64,000 bases of DNA from M3007 sp041392625 (GTDB lineage Bacteria; Bacteroidota; Bacteroidia; Chitinophagales; Saprospiraceae). The DNA lies in contig JAWKLR010000005.1 in assembly GCA_041392625.1 (NCBI GenBank), positions 1 through 64,000 on the forward strand, written 5' to 3'. The translations under genes and the position numbers were made by a program. The notes beneath the pieces were generated by a model. That model was not told where the DNA came from. It saw nothing but the letters and a program-made list of their open reading frames with translations, and ran no database searches. How positions within the stretch are numbered: the stretch's first letter is position 1; each line of letters begins with the position of its first letter. This document shows positions 17,085 to 25,969 of the stretch, in pieces.

Positions 17085-19052
17085 ATGATGCGTTTCTTCC
17101 TCACGGTCCTTTTAAATTCCTGTGTAGTCTTGTGTACTGCACAGGAATTTATTGTAGAAAAACTACCCGAGTTCATTAATTCATCCTACGACGAAATTGT
17201 CCCGGTACCTAGTCGCGACGGAAATACCCTGTATTTTACCCGGGTGGGATATCCTGAATTTGACCATACCCTGCGGATTGACACTACGGATTATTCCAAA
17301 AAACTAACGGCAGACAAGTATGATCTCATGCTGGCTGACATCTATTCTCAAATAGAAGGAAGCCGAATTAGCAATGCGGCACGCTCTACACTAAATCAGG
17401 ATGTTTGGTTGGCCCAGGCAGATTCCTTTACGTTTTCAGCGGTAAGCCATCCCGGTCCACCATTAAACAATGCCCTTCCCAATAGCCTGGTATCCATTAC
17501 ACCAGATCCAAATTCCTTCTACATCATCAACCAGTTCAAGGAAAACGGGGATATGGCAAAAGGCTTTTCCATTATTCGTAGGGGGCCAGATGGACAATTT
17601 ATGTTTCCGGAGCCTGTAGAAATTCGGGATTATTACACCATAAAATCAGAGGTAAGCCTCACCATGAGTTTTGATGGAGAGATTTTAATCCTCGCTGCAG
17701 TCCGATATGACTCCAGAGACATGGACCTGTATGTGTGTTTTCGGGAAGGAGAAAACAAGTGGTCAGCCCCAAAACACATGGGGAACACCATCAATTCCAG
17801 CGAACGGGAACTCACTCCTTTTATCTCCGAAGACCACCGCACACTCTATTTTGCATCCAACAGATTCAATACAACGGGTGGTTACGACCTCTTCGTAAGC
17901 CGACGGGTGGATGACAGCTGGACCAACTGGACGACCCCGGCCAGACTCGACAAGCCCATTAATTCCAAAAGTGATGAAAGCCAACCCTACTTTAATATGA
18001 CTTCCGGACAGTTGTATTTTACTTCGAAAAGAGATGGGTCCAGCGATATTTACCGGGTACAAATAGCACCGGCCCAACCCACCGAACTCTATGTAAAAGG
18101 CCGTATCCTGAACAGTCAAACCGGAAAACTAATCGAAGGAGCCCAGGTACGCTATGGTGGAAAGACCATTAGTGACAACCTCATCATTGCGGAAAACGGG
18201 TATTATTCCCTCAAAATCCCGAAGGGAGTGCTCTTTAAACTCACACCAGAAAAGAATGATTTTCTTGGAAAGCCTGACAGCATCATCTTCAGAAGAGACT
18301 ATTATTACTTCCAGGATTACTACACCTTGGATCTTTATATGTATCCATCGCCGGGATATATCGTTCCAAATGAGCCGGAACCAGAACCGGAAATAATCCT
18401 CAAGCCTGCATCAAAGCCCCTTCCTGCAGATGGCTTATATGTCAAAGGGCGTATCCTAAACCGTAAAACGGGGCAACTTATTCCAGGTGCAACACTCAAC
18501 TACAACACCAAAGCAGGCGACTTATACACTGCTGAATGCCCGGATGGAATGTATTCCATTCAGATTCCAAAGGGCGTTTTGTTTGAATTAAATCCTGAAA
18601 TGATGGGCCTGGCAGGCGAAGCAGATAGCATCCTGTTCAGAGAAGACTATGTCTACACTAAAGAATATTACACCCTGGATCTTTACATGAGCCCCTTGAG
18701 TGCAGGGAATACGATCAAACTGAAACCCATTTTCTTCCAACAATCCAGAGATATAATCCTGGAACACTCCTACCCCGAACTGAGCAAACTTGCTGACCTA
18801 CTCCAAAAAAATCCTGGAATACACATCCGGGTGGAGGGCCATACAGACAACGTAGGTCGACCGAGTGATCTCCTTCGGCTTTCGGAAGACCGTGCCGTTG
18901 CAGTAAAAAACTTCCTGACCGAACAAGGAATACCTGCAGAAAGAATCCAAACCAAAGGATTCGGAGCAAGCAAACCCCTGAATAAAAACCAGGGTTTAGA
19001 AGAACGAAAAGTCAATCGGCGGGTTGAAGTAGTGATAACAAAAACAGAATAA
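17085..19052 (+). CDS. Secreted PD40 beta-propeller/OmpA-family protein
   Basis: A 655-residue envelope protein with a signal peptide (to about residue 20). About 300 residues of WD40-like PD40 repeats follow (FYIINQ, LYFASNRFNTTGGYD, LYFTSKRDGSSDIY). Two tandem ~90-residue carboxypeptidase-regulatory-like domains (about 335-430 and 450-540) are obvious duplicates: LYVKGRILNxxTGxLI, then IPKGVLFxLxPE, then YYTLDLYM. The C-terminal ~115 residues form an OmpA peptidoglycan-binding domain with VEGHTDNVGRPSDLLRLSEDRA and NRRVEVVI. It probably anchors to the cell wall from the outer membrane or periplasm. Several Bacteroidota T9SS-associated proteins share this design. It is separated from thrC by ~50 bp, within which a parS-like palindrome lies. 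Confidence 0.9.
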   Translation: MMRFFLTVLLNSCVVLCTAQEFIVEKLPEFINSSYDEIVPVPSRDGNTLYFTRVGYPEFDHTLRIDTTDYSKKLTADKYDLMLADIYSQIEGSRISNAARSTLNQDVWLAQADSFTFSAVSHPGPPLNNALPNSLVSITPDPNSFYIINQFKENGDMAKGFSIIRRGPDGQFMFPEPVEIRDYYTIKSEVSLTMSFDGEILILAAVRYDSRDMDLYVCFREGENKWSAPKHMGNTINSSERELTPFISEDHRTLYFASNRFNTTGGYDLFVSRRVDDSWTNWTTPARLDKPINSKSDESQPYFNMTSGQLYFTSKRDGSSDIYRVQIAPAQPTELYVKGRILNSQTGKLIEGAQVRYGGKTISDNLIIAENGYYSLKIPKGVLFKLTPEKNDFLGKPDSIIFRRDYYYFQDYYTLDLYMYPSPGYIVPNEPEPEPEIILKPASKPLPADGLYVKGRILNRKTGQLIPGATLNYNTKAGDLYTAECPDGMYSIQIPKGVLFELNPEMMGLAGEADSILFREDYVYTKEYYTLDLYMSPLSAGNTIKLKPIFFQQSRDIILEHSYPELSKLADLLQKNPGIHIRVEGHTDNVGRPSDLLRLSEDRAVAVKNFLTEQGIPAERIQTKGFGASKPLNKNQGLEERKVNRRVEVVITKTE

Positions 19053-19058
19053 CCCCTA

Positions 19059-19074
19059 TGTTCCACGTGGAACA
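19059..19074. promoter_or_regulatory. parS site (ParB/Spo0J centromere-like), perfect 16-mer
   Basis: TGTTCCACGTGGAACA matches the published bacterial parS consensus TGTTNCACGTGNAACA exactly. The palindrome extends by one more base on each side (19058-19075). It lies in the short gap between the OmpA gene and thrC. Confidence 0.8.
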
Positions 19075-19104
19075 TGGAACATCCATTCAGACAAACACAC
19101 ATCT

Positions 19105-20406
19105 ATGCGCCTCATAAGTACCAAAACAAAGAGCATCAATCGTTCCTTCAAAGAGGCACTTATGGAGGGTATGCCGATTGATAACGGCCTATTCGTACCG
19201 GCAGAACTACCACTTCTCCCCCTTGCTTTCACAAGTACACTGGAGCAATATTCCTTTCAGGAACTGGGGCTTTTCATCAGTCAAGCATTTCTGGGTGATG
19301 AAATTGGTACAAATGAATTGGAACAGATCATTAAGGAAAGTCTTGATTTCCCAATTCATATTAGCACCTTGGATGAATCTACCCATGTACTCGAACTCTA
19401 TCACGGTCCTTCATTTGCATTTAAAGATGTGGGCGCACGGTTCATGGCCAGATGCATGGCCCATTTTAATACCCATGAAAACCGAGACCTGCACATCCTG
19501 GTAGCAACCTCTGGAGATACCGGAGGCGCCGTAGCCATGGGCTTTGATCAGGTTCCAGGCATACAGGTTACCCTGCTCTACCCATCCGGGAAAGTGAGTC
19601 CACTCCAGGAAAAACAACTTACAACACAAGGAAATAACATTCATGCATTGGAAGTAGAAGGCACTTTTGATGATTGCCAATACCTGGTTAAACATGCCTT
19701 CCTCGATCAAACATTGCGGCGGAGTATCCGGATCAGTTCTGCAAACAGCATCAATATTGCCCGATTGATTCCTCAAACATTTTACTACTGGGAAGCCTAC
19801 AAACAAATTAAACAGCAGGGCGACCAGTTTGTATTCAGTGTTCCTTCCGGAAACCTGGGCAACCTAACCGCCGGGCTCATGGCTCAACGAATGGGACTAC
19901 CGGCTCATCATTTTGTTGCAGCCAGCAATGCCAACGAAGTGTTTCCCAAATATTTGCAAACCGGTCAATTTAAACCAATGCCATCCAAAGAAACCTTGTC
20001 GAATGCAATGGATGTCGGCAACCCATCGAACTTTGCTCGGATTGCCCACCTCTATGGTTCCACGTGGAACATTGTAAAAGAACACATGGATGGCTACCGT
20101 TTTTCTGATGCGGAAACAAAAGCAGTAATGCGCGAAACATATGCCCGGTACAAATACATCTTTGAGCCACATGGTGCCATTGGATATATGGGTTGGCGTA
20201 CCTACCAAAAAGCAAATCCGGAAACCACAGGAATTATTCTTGAAACAGCACATCCCGCTAAATTCAAAGAAACCATTGATGCGGTTTTGAATACCAATAT
20301 TCCACTTCCAAAAGGACTTCAAAATTTATTGTCTAAAGAAAAAAGAAGCATAAAGATTAAGGCAGATTATGAAGCGCTCAAAGAGCATTTACTGAGTTTG
20401 AAGTAA
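19105..20406 (+). CDS. thrC: Threonine synthase
   Basis: A 433-residue PLP enzyme of normal length. The PLP lysine is K107 in SFAFKDVGARF, the phosphate-binding loop is SGDTGGAV, and the PSGNLGNLTAG block and C-terminal EPHGAIGYMG are diagnostic of threonine synthase. It converts O-phosphohomoserine to threonine and phosphate, the last step of the pathway. The other thr genes are not in the window. The start (MRLISTKTKSIN) is the first ATG with a complete fold. A second parS-like site lies inside this gene at 20056-20071. A strong terminator follows the stop. Confidence 0.95.
   Translation: MRLISTKTKSINRSFKEALMEGMPIDNGLFVPAELPLLPLAFTSTLEQYSFQELGLFISQAFLGDEIGTNELEQIIKESLDFPIHISTLDESTHVLELYHGPSFAFKDVGARFMARCMAHFNTHENRDLHILVATSGDTGGAVAMGFDQVPGIQVTLLYPSGKVSPLQEKQLTTQGNNIHALEVEGTFDDCQYLVKHAFLDQTLRRSIRISSANSINIARLIPQTFYYWEAYKQIKQQGDQFVFSVPSGNLGNLTAGLMAQRMGLPAHHFVAASNANEVFPKYLQTGQFKPMPSKETLSNAMDVGNPSNFARIAHLYGSTWNIVKEHMDGYRFSDAETKAVMRETYARYKYIFEPHGAIGYMGWRTYQKANPETTGIILETAHPAKFKETIDAVLNTNIPLPKGLQNLLSKEKRSIKIKADYEALKEHLLSLK
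20056..20071. promoter_or_regulatory. parS site within thrC (one mismatch)
   Basis: GTTCCACGTGGAAC (20057-20070) is a perfect 14-bp palindrome. The 16-mer GGTTCCACGTGGAACA differs from the parS consensus only in its first base. It encodes Y-G-S-T-W-N-I in threonine synthase, so part of it may be coding constraint, but a second copy within 1 kb of the first is hard to explain by chance. Confidence 0.75.
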
Positions 20407-20432
20407 AATATTTAACAATATATTTACAAACA

Positions 20433-20477
20433 CATACAAAAATAAAGCCCCTTGAAAAGAGGCTTTATTTTTGTATG
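20433..20477. terminator. Bidirectional intrinsic terminator after thrC
   Basis: A perfect 17-bp stem (20433-20449 with 20461-20477) with an 11-nt loop, flanked by A- and T-runs, between the stops of the convergent thrC (20406) and the hydrolase (20488). Confidence 0.9.
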
Positions 20478-20487
20478 TATGATTGAA

Positions 20488-21255
20488 TCAAGATTGCTTA
20501 TGCTTCTCTAGAAATGTACGGAGCAATGCATTGAAATCTTTAGGATGCTCCATCATTGGGGCATGACCGCATTTATCCAAAAAATACAACTCCGAGTCTT
20601 CGATCAATTCATTGAATTTTTCCGCTACAAAAGGAGGCGTTACATTATCCTGTTTTCCCCAGATCAATAAAGTCGGTGCTTTGATGTTGTGGAGTTTGTC
20701 TCCCAGGTTATGTCGAACGGCAGATTTAGCCGTTACAACTACCCGTATGCCTTTGTTTCGGTCGTTTACAATACTGAACACCTCATCTACTAATTCCTTG
20801 GTTGCAACCTCTGGATCGTAAAATGTGGCGGCTGTTTTTGTTTTGATATACTCATAATCCCCGCGTTTGGGAAATGCAGTACCAAAAGCACTTTCAAACA
20901 AGCCAGAACTTCCCGTAAGCGTAATGCTGGCAATATGCTCGGGCTCTTTCAATGCATACAGCAATGCAATATGCCCGCCCAGTGAATTCCCCAGCAAGTG
21001 AACCTTATCGTACTTTTTATAAGCAACAAATTCGCCTACAAAATCAACCAGGCCCGTTACCGATACCTTGGTGATAGGCAAATCATAAATTGGCAAAATC
21101 GGTACAACCACATTGTACTGATCTGAAAAGGCCGAAATGATCCCTTCAAAATTACTCAGGGCACCAAAAAGCCCGTGCAACAACATAAGCGTGTCGCCTT
21201 CCGTTCCCGATTCAACAAATCGGAATCCGTTCTCTTCCTGTATAGAATGTGTCAT
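20488..21255 (-). CDS. Alpha/beta hydrolase
   Basis: A 255-residue alpha/beta-fold hydrolase. The oxyanion-hole/HG motif is LLHGLFGALSNFEG and the nucleophile Ser lies in GNSLGGHIALLYAL. The acid Asp is in LLIWGKQDNVTPP and the catalytic His in CGHAPMMEHP. All triad elements are present. There is no signal peptide, so it is probably cytoplasmic. The substrate cannot be deduced. It converges on thrC. The 146 bp to the next gene (ctaA) shows nothing else. Confidence 0.85.
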   Translation of the reverse strand: MTHSIQEENGFRFVESGTEGDTLMLLHGLFGALSNFEGIISAFSDQYNVVVPILPIYDLPITKVSVTGLVDFVGEFVAYKKYDKVHLLGNSLGGHIALLYALKEPEHIASITLTGSSGLFESAFGTAFPKRGDYEYIKTKTAATFYDPEVATKELVDEVFSIVNDRNKGIRVVVTAKSAVRHNLGDKLHNIKAPTLLIWGKQDNVTPPFVAEKFNELIEDSELYFLDKCGHAPMMEHPKDFNALLRTFLEKHKQS

Positions 21256-21401
21256 TCGCCTTAATTCACAAGTGGATAATAGGCAAAAATAGTTAAATCC
21301 ACCTAATACCCAAGTCTAGCCACCCTACAAGAATAAATTCTGTTTGGGGCTCAGTATGAGGTGGCTCATTTGCCTAACTAAAATGCCTCTTTTTTCTAAT
21401 A

Positions 21402-22460
21402 TTACTTATCCGAACGCATGTGGTAAACCACAAACAGCAAAACACCAAACAAACAGATGGCGCCGGCTTGATGGAATACGCCAAGCCCGACCGGCACCTG
21501 GCCCACACAATTTATCAAAGTAAAAATGCCAAGCAAAACCTGGATCGCTAAAACAGCAAGCAACATAACCGATCCAATCTGAAACGATGCATTACCCAGT
21601 CCTCGCGTCTTCCAGTAAAAATAGAAAATGAGCCCGCTCAATAAATACGCCACATTGCGGTGCAAGACTTGGATCAATGCCGGCATAAACGGATTTTTAT
21701 CGTACTCAATAAAACTGCTTCCTTTCCACTGCGAACCATCAAAAATGATCTGGGGAAAATATCCGTCCCCCATCAGCGGCCAATCCGGATAAAACAAGCC
21801 GGCTTTGGTGCCCGACATCATGGCACCCAAGGCTATTTGAAAAAAAGCAATCCCAAGCATTACCCAACCCAATTTCCGAAAACGGGAGTTATTCCAGTTT
21901 GTCGATTCGGGTTGATAGGCCAAAAAGGTCGTCCACAACAAATAACCAAAAATGATTAGCGCCATGCAAAAATGCAGGGTCAGATTATATGCATTAACCC
22001 ACGGGCGTGAACGCAAACCACTGGCAACCATAATCCAGCCAAAGAAGCCTTCCAAGCCTGCTAGTAAAACCACCACAATCAAACGCTTGCGCAGGGTAGG
22101 GCTCAACATCTTTCTCCACACAAAAAATGCAAAGGGAAATACAAAAACGAAGAACATGAGTCGGGCCCACAAACGGTGGAAATACTCCCAGAAATAAATA
22201 AACTTAAACTCTGAAATCGTCATCCCCCGATTGATCTTCTCATACTGGGGTGTCGCTTTATACGCTTCAAACTCAGCATCCCAGGCTGCAGCATTGAGCG
22301 GAGGAATGGCTCCTGTTACTACCTCCCATTTCGTGATGCTCAGTCCACTCCCGGTGAGGCGGGTTACACCACCAATCACAACCTGCATCAACACCATGAA
22401 CAATCCTACCAACAACCAAATACGGACAGGGCGAGGCGCTACCATGTTTATATCAGACAT
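21402..22460 (-). CDS. ctaA: Heme A synthase (CtaA/COX15)
   Basis: A 352-residue membrane protein with about eight transmembrane segments. The N-terminal VIGGVTRLTGSGLSITKWEVV block is characteristic of CtaA/COX15, and histidines in the predicted helices (e.g. EYFHRLWARL, LHFCMAL, VLHRNVAYLL, FHQAGAICLF) can ligate the two haems. It oxidises heme O to heme A for cytochrome c oxidase. The frame is open upstream to 22505, but MSDINMVAP at 22460 is the better start: the extra 15 residues are not family-like. Upstream lies the gene-free candidate origin region. Confidence 0.92.
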   Translation of the reverse strand: MSDINMVAPRPVRIWLLVGLFMVLMQVVIGGVTRLTGSGLSITKWEVVTGAIPPLNAAAWDAEFEAYKATPQYEKINRGMTISEFKFIYFWEYFHRLWARLMFFVFVFPFAFFVWRKMLSPTLRKRLIVVVLLAGLEGFFGWIMVASGLRSRPWVNAYNLTLHFCMALIIFGYLLWTTFLAYQPESTNWNNSRFRKLGWVMLGIAFFQIALGAMMSGTKAGLFYPDWPLMGDGYFPQIIFDGSQWKGSSFIEYDKNPFMPALIQVLHRNVAYLLSGLIFYFYWKTRGLGNASFQIGSVMLLAVLAIQVLLGIFTLINCVGQVPVGLGVFHQAGAICLFGVLLFVVYHMRSDK

Positions 22461-22644
22461 ATCTTTTCTGTTTTTCAAACAAAAGTACAACATTGAAATT
22501 TCCACTTTTCCTCATATCCATATTCCTTTAATAATTTTAAATCTTTATAAATTTCAAAACTGGTCATTATTATTAGGGCTGTTAGTTTGTTGGTAACCTC
22601 ATAACTGCACTGTACGAACTAGTTGTTATTGAAAGTTACCAGCT

Positions 22645-22880
22645 TTATACACAAACTTCATCCAGGAAAAGTACTTACTATCAAGGGCTTATAATTTTAT
22701 CCACAGCATTGTGAAAAGAGTAGGTGTTTTGTGCATAAATAAATTAACATCGCTGTTAGCTGTTAGCTTGGGTAGAAAAAAATCCGGCTTGTTCACAAAT
22801 TCGAGTTCCCACTTCCGGTGAAGCCTGCTGGCGTGTGGATGATTGTTGGTAAACGTTGATAAGTCCACCAGTTTTACACA
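22645..22880. promoter_or_regulatory. DnaA box cluster
   Basis: Four perfect and three one-mismatch DnaA boxes within 236 bp. At equal base composition, TTWTNCACA on both strands is expected about once per 16 kb, so this density is far above chance. 22697-22705 is the strongest consensus, TTATCCACA. Two boxes (22645, 22697) and 22872 are in plus orientation and 22730 in minus. Confidence 0.65.
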
Positions 22881-22996
22881 TTTTCATGTCTGTGTGATTA
22901 AATTGTAAAGTATTGGTTATCAAATTATTACAAAGCCTGTCATTCTGGCTGTTGACAGCCGGCTAAAACAAAAAGCTTGATAAAAACCAAAACCAT

Positions 22997-23023
22997 AACC
23001 CACTGAAAATCAGTCTTTGGGTT
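22997..23023 (+). terminator. Terminator-like hairpin upstream of yedK
   Basis: AACCCA and CTGA pair with TCAG and TGGGTT around an AAA loop, with a TCT bulge. Six T residues follow in a row on the plus strand. It may isolate yedK from transcription reading through the candidate origin. Confidence 0.45.
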
Positions 23024-23109
23024 TTTTAGAACCTCAAAAAATAGAATATTGTTCTGATTTTTTTGAAATTGTGTCAGGTTTCCAATTTTAATTTTAAAAC
23101 AAAAACTCC

Positions 23110-23790
23110 ATGTGTGGTCGATACTCCTTTGTACCCACGAAAGAACAGCTTGAAGCAGAACTTTCCGATGTGGATTTGCCCGCGCAACTCCGCATCCAGT
23201 ACAACATTGCACCAACCAACATGGCGTATGTCATTGCAAACGACAAGCCGCACAAAATACAGGAAATGATCTGGGGACTGGTGCCCTCCTGGAGCAAAGA
23301 CGGACAGCCCAACGGGAAACTGATTAATGCCCGAGCAGAAAGCGTTACCGAGAAGCCAAGTTTCAAAGATCCAATCCGGCGGCGGCGGTGCCTGGTGCCG
23401 GCCGATAGTTTTTACGAATGGCGAACCCAGGCCGGCAATCGTAAAACGCCCTACCGAATTCAATCGACCGATGGAAAACTCTTGATGATGGCCGGCATTT
23501 GGGATGAGTGGGGCCCGCGCCACATGCGTACCTTCTCGATTCTTACGACCAGTCCCAATGCCGAGATGTCGGCCCTGCATAACCGAATGCCGGTGCTGCT
23601 CAACAAAGAAGAACAGAAAGCCTGGCTTAGTGTTGCCCCATTGGAATCCATTTTACCTTTGCTGAAAACTGCGCCCGACAACAGCCTGCAGTATTACCGG
23701 GTATCTGAAAAACTAAACCGGGTCGGGACAGATGGCCCGGAACTGCATCGCGAAGAAAAAGACCCGCCAAGTTTGTTCGACCTGGCTTAA
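23110..23790 (+). CDS. yedK: SOS response-associated peptidase (SRAP, YedK/HMCES-like)
   Basis: A 226-residue SRAP-domain protein. The start is MCGRYS, so Cys2 becomes the N-terminal catalytic residue after Met removal and forms a thiazolidine crosslink with abasic sites in ssDNA. The family blocks NIAPTNMAYVI, LINARAESV, CLVPADSFYEW and LHNRMPV are all present. The Glu in FYEW and the His of LHNRMPV are the other conserved active-site residues. A role in protecting abasic sites at replication forks is known for the family. It lies immediately next to the candidate origin. Confidence 0.93.
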   Translation: MCGRYSFVPTKEQLEAELSDVDLPAQLRIQYNIAPTNMAYVIANDKPHKIQEMIWGLVPSWSKDGQPNGKLINARAESVTEKPSFKDPIRRRRCLVPADSFYEWRTQAGNRKTPYRIQSTDGKLLMMAGIWDEWGPRHMRTFSILTTSPNAEMSALHNRMPVLLNKEEQKAWLSVAPLESILPLLKTAPDNSLQYYRVSEKLNRVGTDGPELHREEKDPPSLFDLA

Positions 23791-23804
23791 AACAAGATTT
23801 ATTT

Positions 23805-24728
23805 ATGCGAATTTTCTTTCTGGCTTTTCTATTCTTCACACCTATATATAGTATAGCCCAAATTGAATACGATACCGTACACATTCCAGGTACCGATCAG
23901 TACATCCAATTGGCTAAACTCCCTGCCGATACCTTTCAAATGGGGGAGGGTAGCAGCCCGGTAATCCTGGATTCATATTGGATTGGTGTGCATGAAATGA
24001 CCTGGGATGCCTTTGCCATTTTTACCACTAAAAATAAAGACAGCGACAGTACCTATGCCCGCGAACCATTTGATGCGGACGCTGTCAGCAGGCCCTCCCC
24101 TCCGTATTTTGATTTCACCTATGGAATGGGCCGCTCCGACGGATTTCCGGCCAGCACCATGACCCAACAAAATGCTCTTCGGTACTGTCAATGGTTGAGC
24201 GATAAAACCGGTGATTTCTACCGCCTCCCCACCGAAGCCGAATGGGAATATGCATGCCGGGCAGGAACCACAACCACCTATTCCTGGGGCGATGATCCGA
24301 AACAAGCAGGTGACTATGCCTGGTACTACGACAACAGCAAGGGGGCCTATCAAAAAGTGGGAACCAAAAAGCCCAACAACTGGGGCCTGTACGATATGCA
24401 CGGAAATGTAGCTGAATGGACGCTCGACTACTACGTGGATGATTATTTCGACCGGATTCTCAGCGACAATAAAAATCCCAAAATCGCTCCGATTCGAAAG
24501 CACTCCCGAACCGTCCGCGGAGGATCCTTCGAAGATTTTGTCGAAGACCTCGCTTCTGCACACCGATTAAAAAGCAGTGCAAAATGGCAGGCCCGCGATC
24601 CCCAAATGCCCAAGAGCAAATGGTGGAACCCGGATTCACCATTTCTCGGATTCCGAATTGTCCGCGATACCCGAACGCTCAGCAAAGCCGAGCGCGACCA
24701 ATTTTTTTCAGAATGGATTGTTGATTAG
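23805..24728 (+). CDS. SUMF1/FGE-like domain protein, secreted
   Basis: A 307-residue protein starting 14 bp after the yedK stop. The signal peptide runs to about residue 20 (ending in IAQ). It has the formylglycine-generating-enzyme-sulfatase fold: FQMGEGSS, VHEMTWDAF, a YCQWLSDKTGDFYRLPTEAEWEYACRAGT block, YDMHGNVAEW, and C-terminal TVRGGSF and PFLGFRIVRD. The catalytic cysteine pair of true FGE is not apparent, so this may be a structural or binding member as in many GldK/GldJ-like proteins, which also use this fold. Its exact role is unknown. Confidence 0.85.
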   Translation: MRIFFLAFLFFTPIYSIAQIEYDTVHIPGTDQYIQLAKLPADTFQMGEGSSPVILDSYWIGVHEMTWDAFAIFTTKNKDSDSTYAREPFDADAVSRPSPPYFDFTYGMGRSDGFPASTMTQQNALRYCQWLSDKTGDFYRLPTEAEWEYACRAGTTTTYSWGDDPKQAGDYAWYYDNSKGAYQKVGTKKPNNWGLYDMHGNVAEWTLDYYVDDYFDRILSDNKNPKIAPIRKHSRTVRGGSFEDFVEDLASAHRLKSSAKWQARDPQMPKSKWWNPDSPFLGFRIVRDTRTLSKAERDQFFSEWIVD

Positions 24729-24990
24729 GTCTCTTCCCCCACTTAGTCAAAGCGGTCAACACCCCGCGCCTTCTTCAATAATCAGCGTATGTCCATCAAA
24801 TTGGATTAAAAAATGCCAATAAATAAACCATTATAACCACACCGGATCAAAGGCGATCCACACAAAAGTGCGTCTGCATATTTTTGATGCAATCACTCTG
24901 AATCTATTTGGCACTCCCCATCCCATCTCCTCCAAAAACCGTAAATTGGAGCGCTTTACCCAATATTCTTTCCTGAAAACAAGATCAATC

Positions 24991-25845
24991 ATGCTCGACG
25001 TTACCGGATTTCTTCAACAACTTCAGCAATTTAAAAATAAGGTGACAATTCACCCGAACTTCCTGTATCGGGGACAAAGCAATGCCGATTGGCGCCTGCA
25101 ACCCTCCTTTACCCGGGTCGCCAACATCCGAAAACTGAACCGGGAAAAAGCCATTCAGCTGGAACAGGAAACCATGAACCTGTTCAAAATTTCTGCCCGA
25201 AATGTATTGGATCACCGGCAGACTTACGACATCAGCAACGGCATCGATTTTGATTTTTATGGTTGGCAGATTATCATGCAACACTATTCAGCGCCCTCCC
25301 GCTGTCTCGACTGGAGCACTTCTTCCCTGGTTGCCCTATATTTCAGCTGTATGGGAAATTATGAATACGATGGCCGGGTATGGATTGTGGATTTCAAACG
25401 CGTGGATCAATATTGCATTACCCAGATTGAGGAAACCCGCCAACTCGTGGTCAATACACTTTCCCAAACCAATCCCGAACAGGCAAATGCCTATGCGCAG
25501 GCAAGCATCGATGAATTGTTCCTGAATTTTATGATGCTTTCAGACGCCCCCTCAATCATTAATTTTTTATCGGCATCAAAATCCAATGAACGCATCGAAG
25601 CACAGCAAGGGCGCTTTTCAATCTGCACCAACCCACTGGCAGATCACTTTGAAATTTTTGAACAGCTCGGTGCCATCACATCGATTATCATACCCAAAGA
25701 ATCCAAAAAGTCTATTTTGGAAGAGCTGTACACCATGAATATAAATGCAAAAACACTGTTCCCGGGAATTGACGGAATTGGGCGGTCCATGTCGGAGTAC
25801 TGTGACCTCTGGGATCCAAATAGCATCATCCGGCAACACGGGTAG
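24991..25845 (+). CDS. FRG-domain protein
   Basis: A 284-residue protein with the FRG (F/YRG) domain: NFLYRGQSNADWRLQPSF (the RGQ-containing motif), then GWQIIMQHYSAPSRCLDWS and the NPL/QQGRFS block near the C-terminus. The FRG family is widespread in bacteria. Its function is not established. It is sometimes found near mobile or defence genes. The frame opens at 24868, but the first 41 residues have no family likeness and the ATG at 24991 (MLDVTG) is a better start. It is a single gene, and the ~260 bp upstream holds nothing else clear. Confidence 0.8.
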   Translation: MLDVTGFLQQLQQFKNKVTIHPNFLYRGQSNADWRLQPSFTRVANIRKLNREKAIQLEQETMNLFKISARNVLDHRQTYDISNGIDFDFYGWQIIMQHYSAPSRCLDWSTSSLVALYFSCMGNYEYDGRVWIVDFKRVDQYCITQIEETRQLVVNTLSQTNPEQANAYAQASIDELFLNFMMLSDAPSIINFLSASKSNERIEAQQGRFSICTNPLADHFEIFEQLGAITSIIIPKESKKSILEELYTMNINAKTLFPGIDGIGRSMSEYCDLWDPNSIIRQHG

Positions 25846-25969
25846 TTTAGAGCAAGTTTTTAAAAAGTCAAAAGCTAAAGTTTTCCTAAAGGATTAAACC
25901 TTATGCATGCAGCAGGGTCAAAGATTTCGTTACTATGAACAAACTCATTTTTCACTAAATTTTTATCCA

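Larger units (their letters stand above)
22461..23109. other. Candidate chromosomal origin region (oriC)
   Basis: 649 bp without a credible gene between divergent ctaA and yedK. It carries four exact DnaA boxes (TTWTNCACA): 22645-22653 TTATACACA, 22697-22705 TTATCCACA, 22730-22738 on the minus strand, and 22872-22880 TTTTACACA. Three further boxes have one mismatch (22710-22718 minus, 22789-22797 plus, 22834-22842 minus). The 22521-22580 stretch is almost pure A/T, suitable as an unwinding element, and further A/T-rich tracts follow at 22893-22945 and 23035-23100. The palindrome GGCTGT-TG-ACAGCC lies at 22947-22960 and a terminator-like hairpin at 22997-23023. Two parS sites are 2.4-3.4 kb away. 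Assignment as the origin is inference. Confidence 0.6.

Noticed and set aside
22940..23215. 91-codon minus-strand frame in the origin region
   Set aside because: Its C-terminal half is non-protein-like and its N-terminal half is antisense to yedK.
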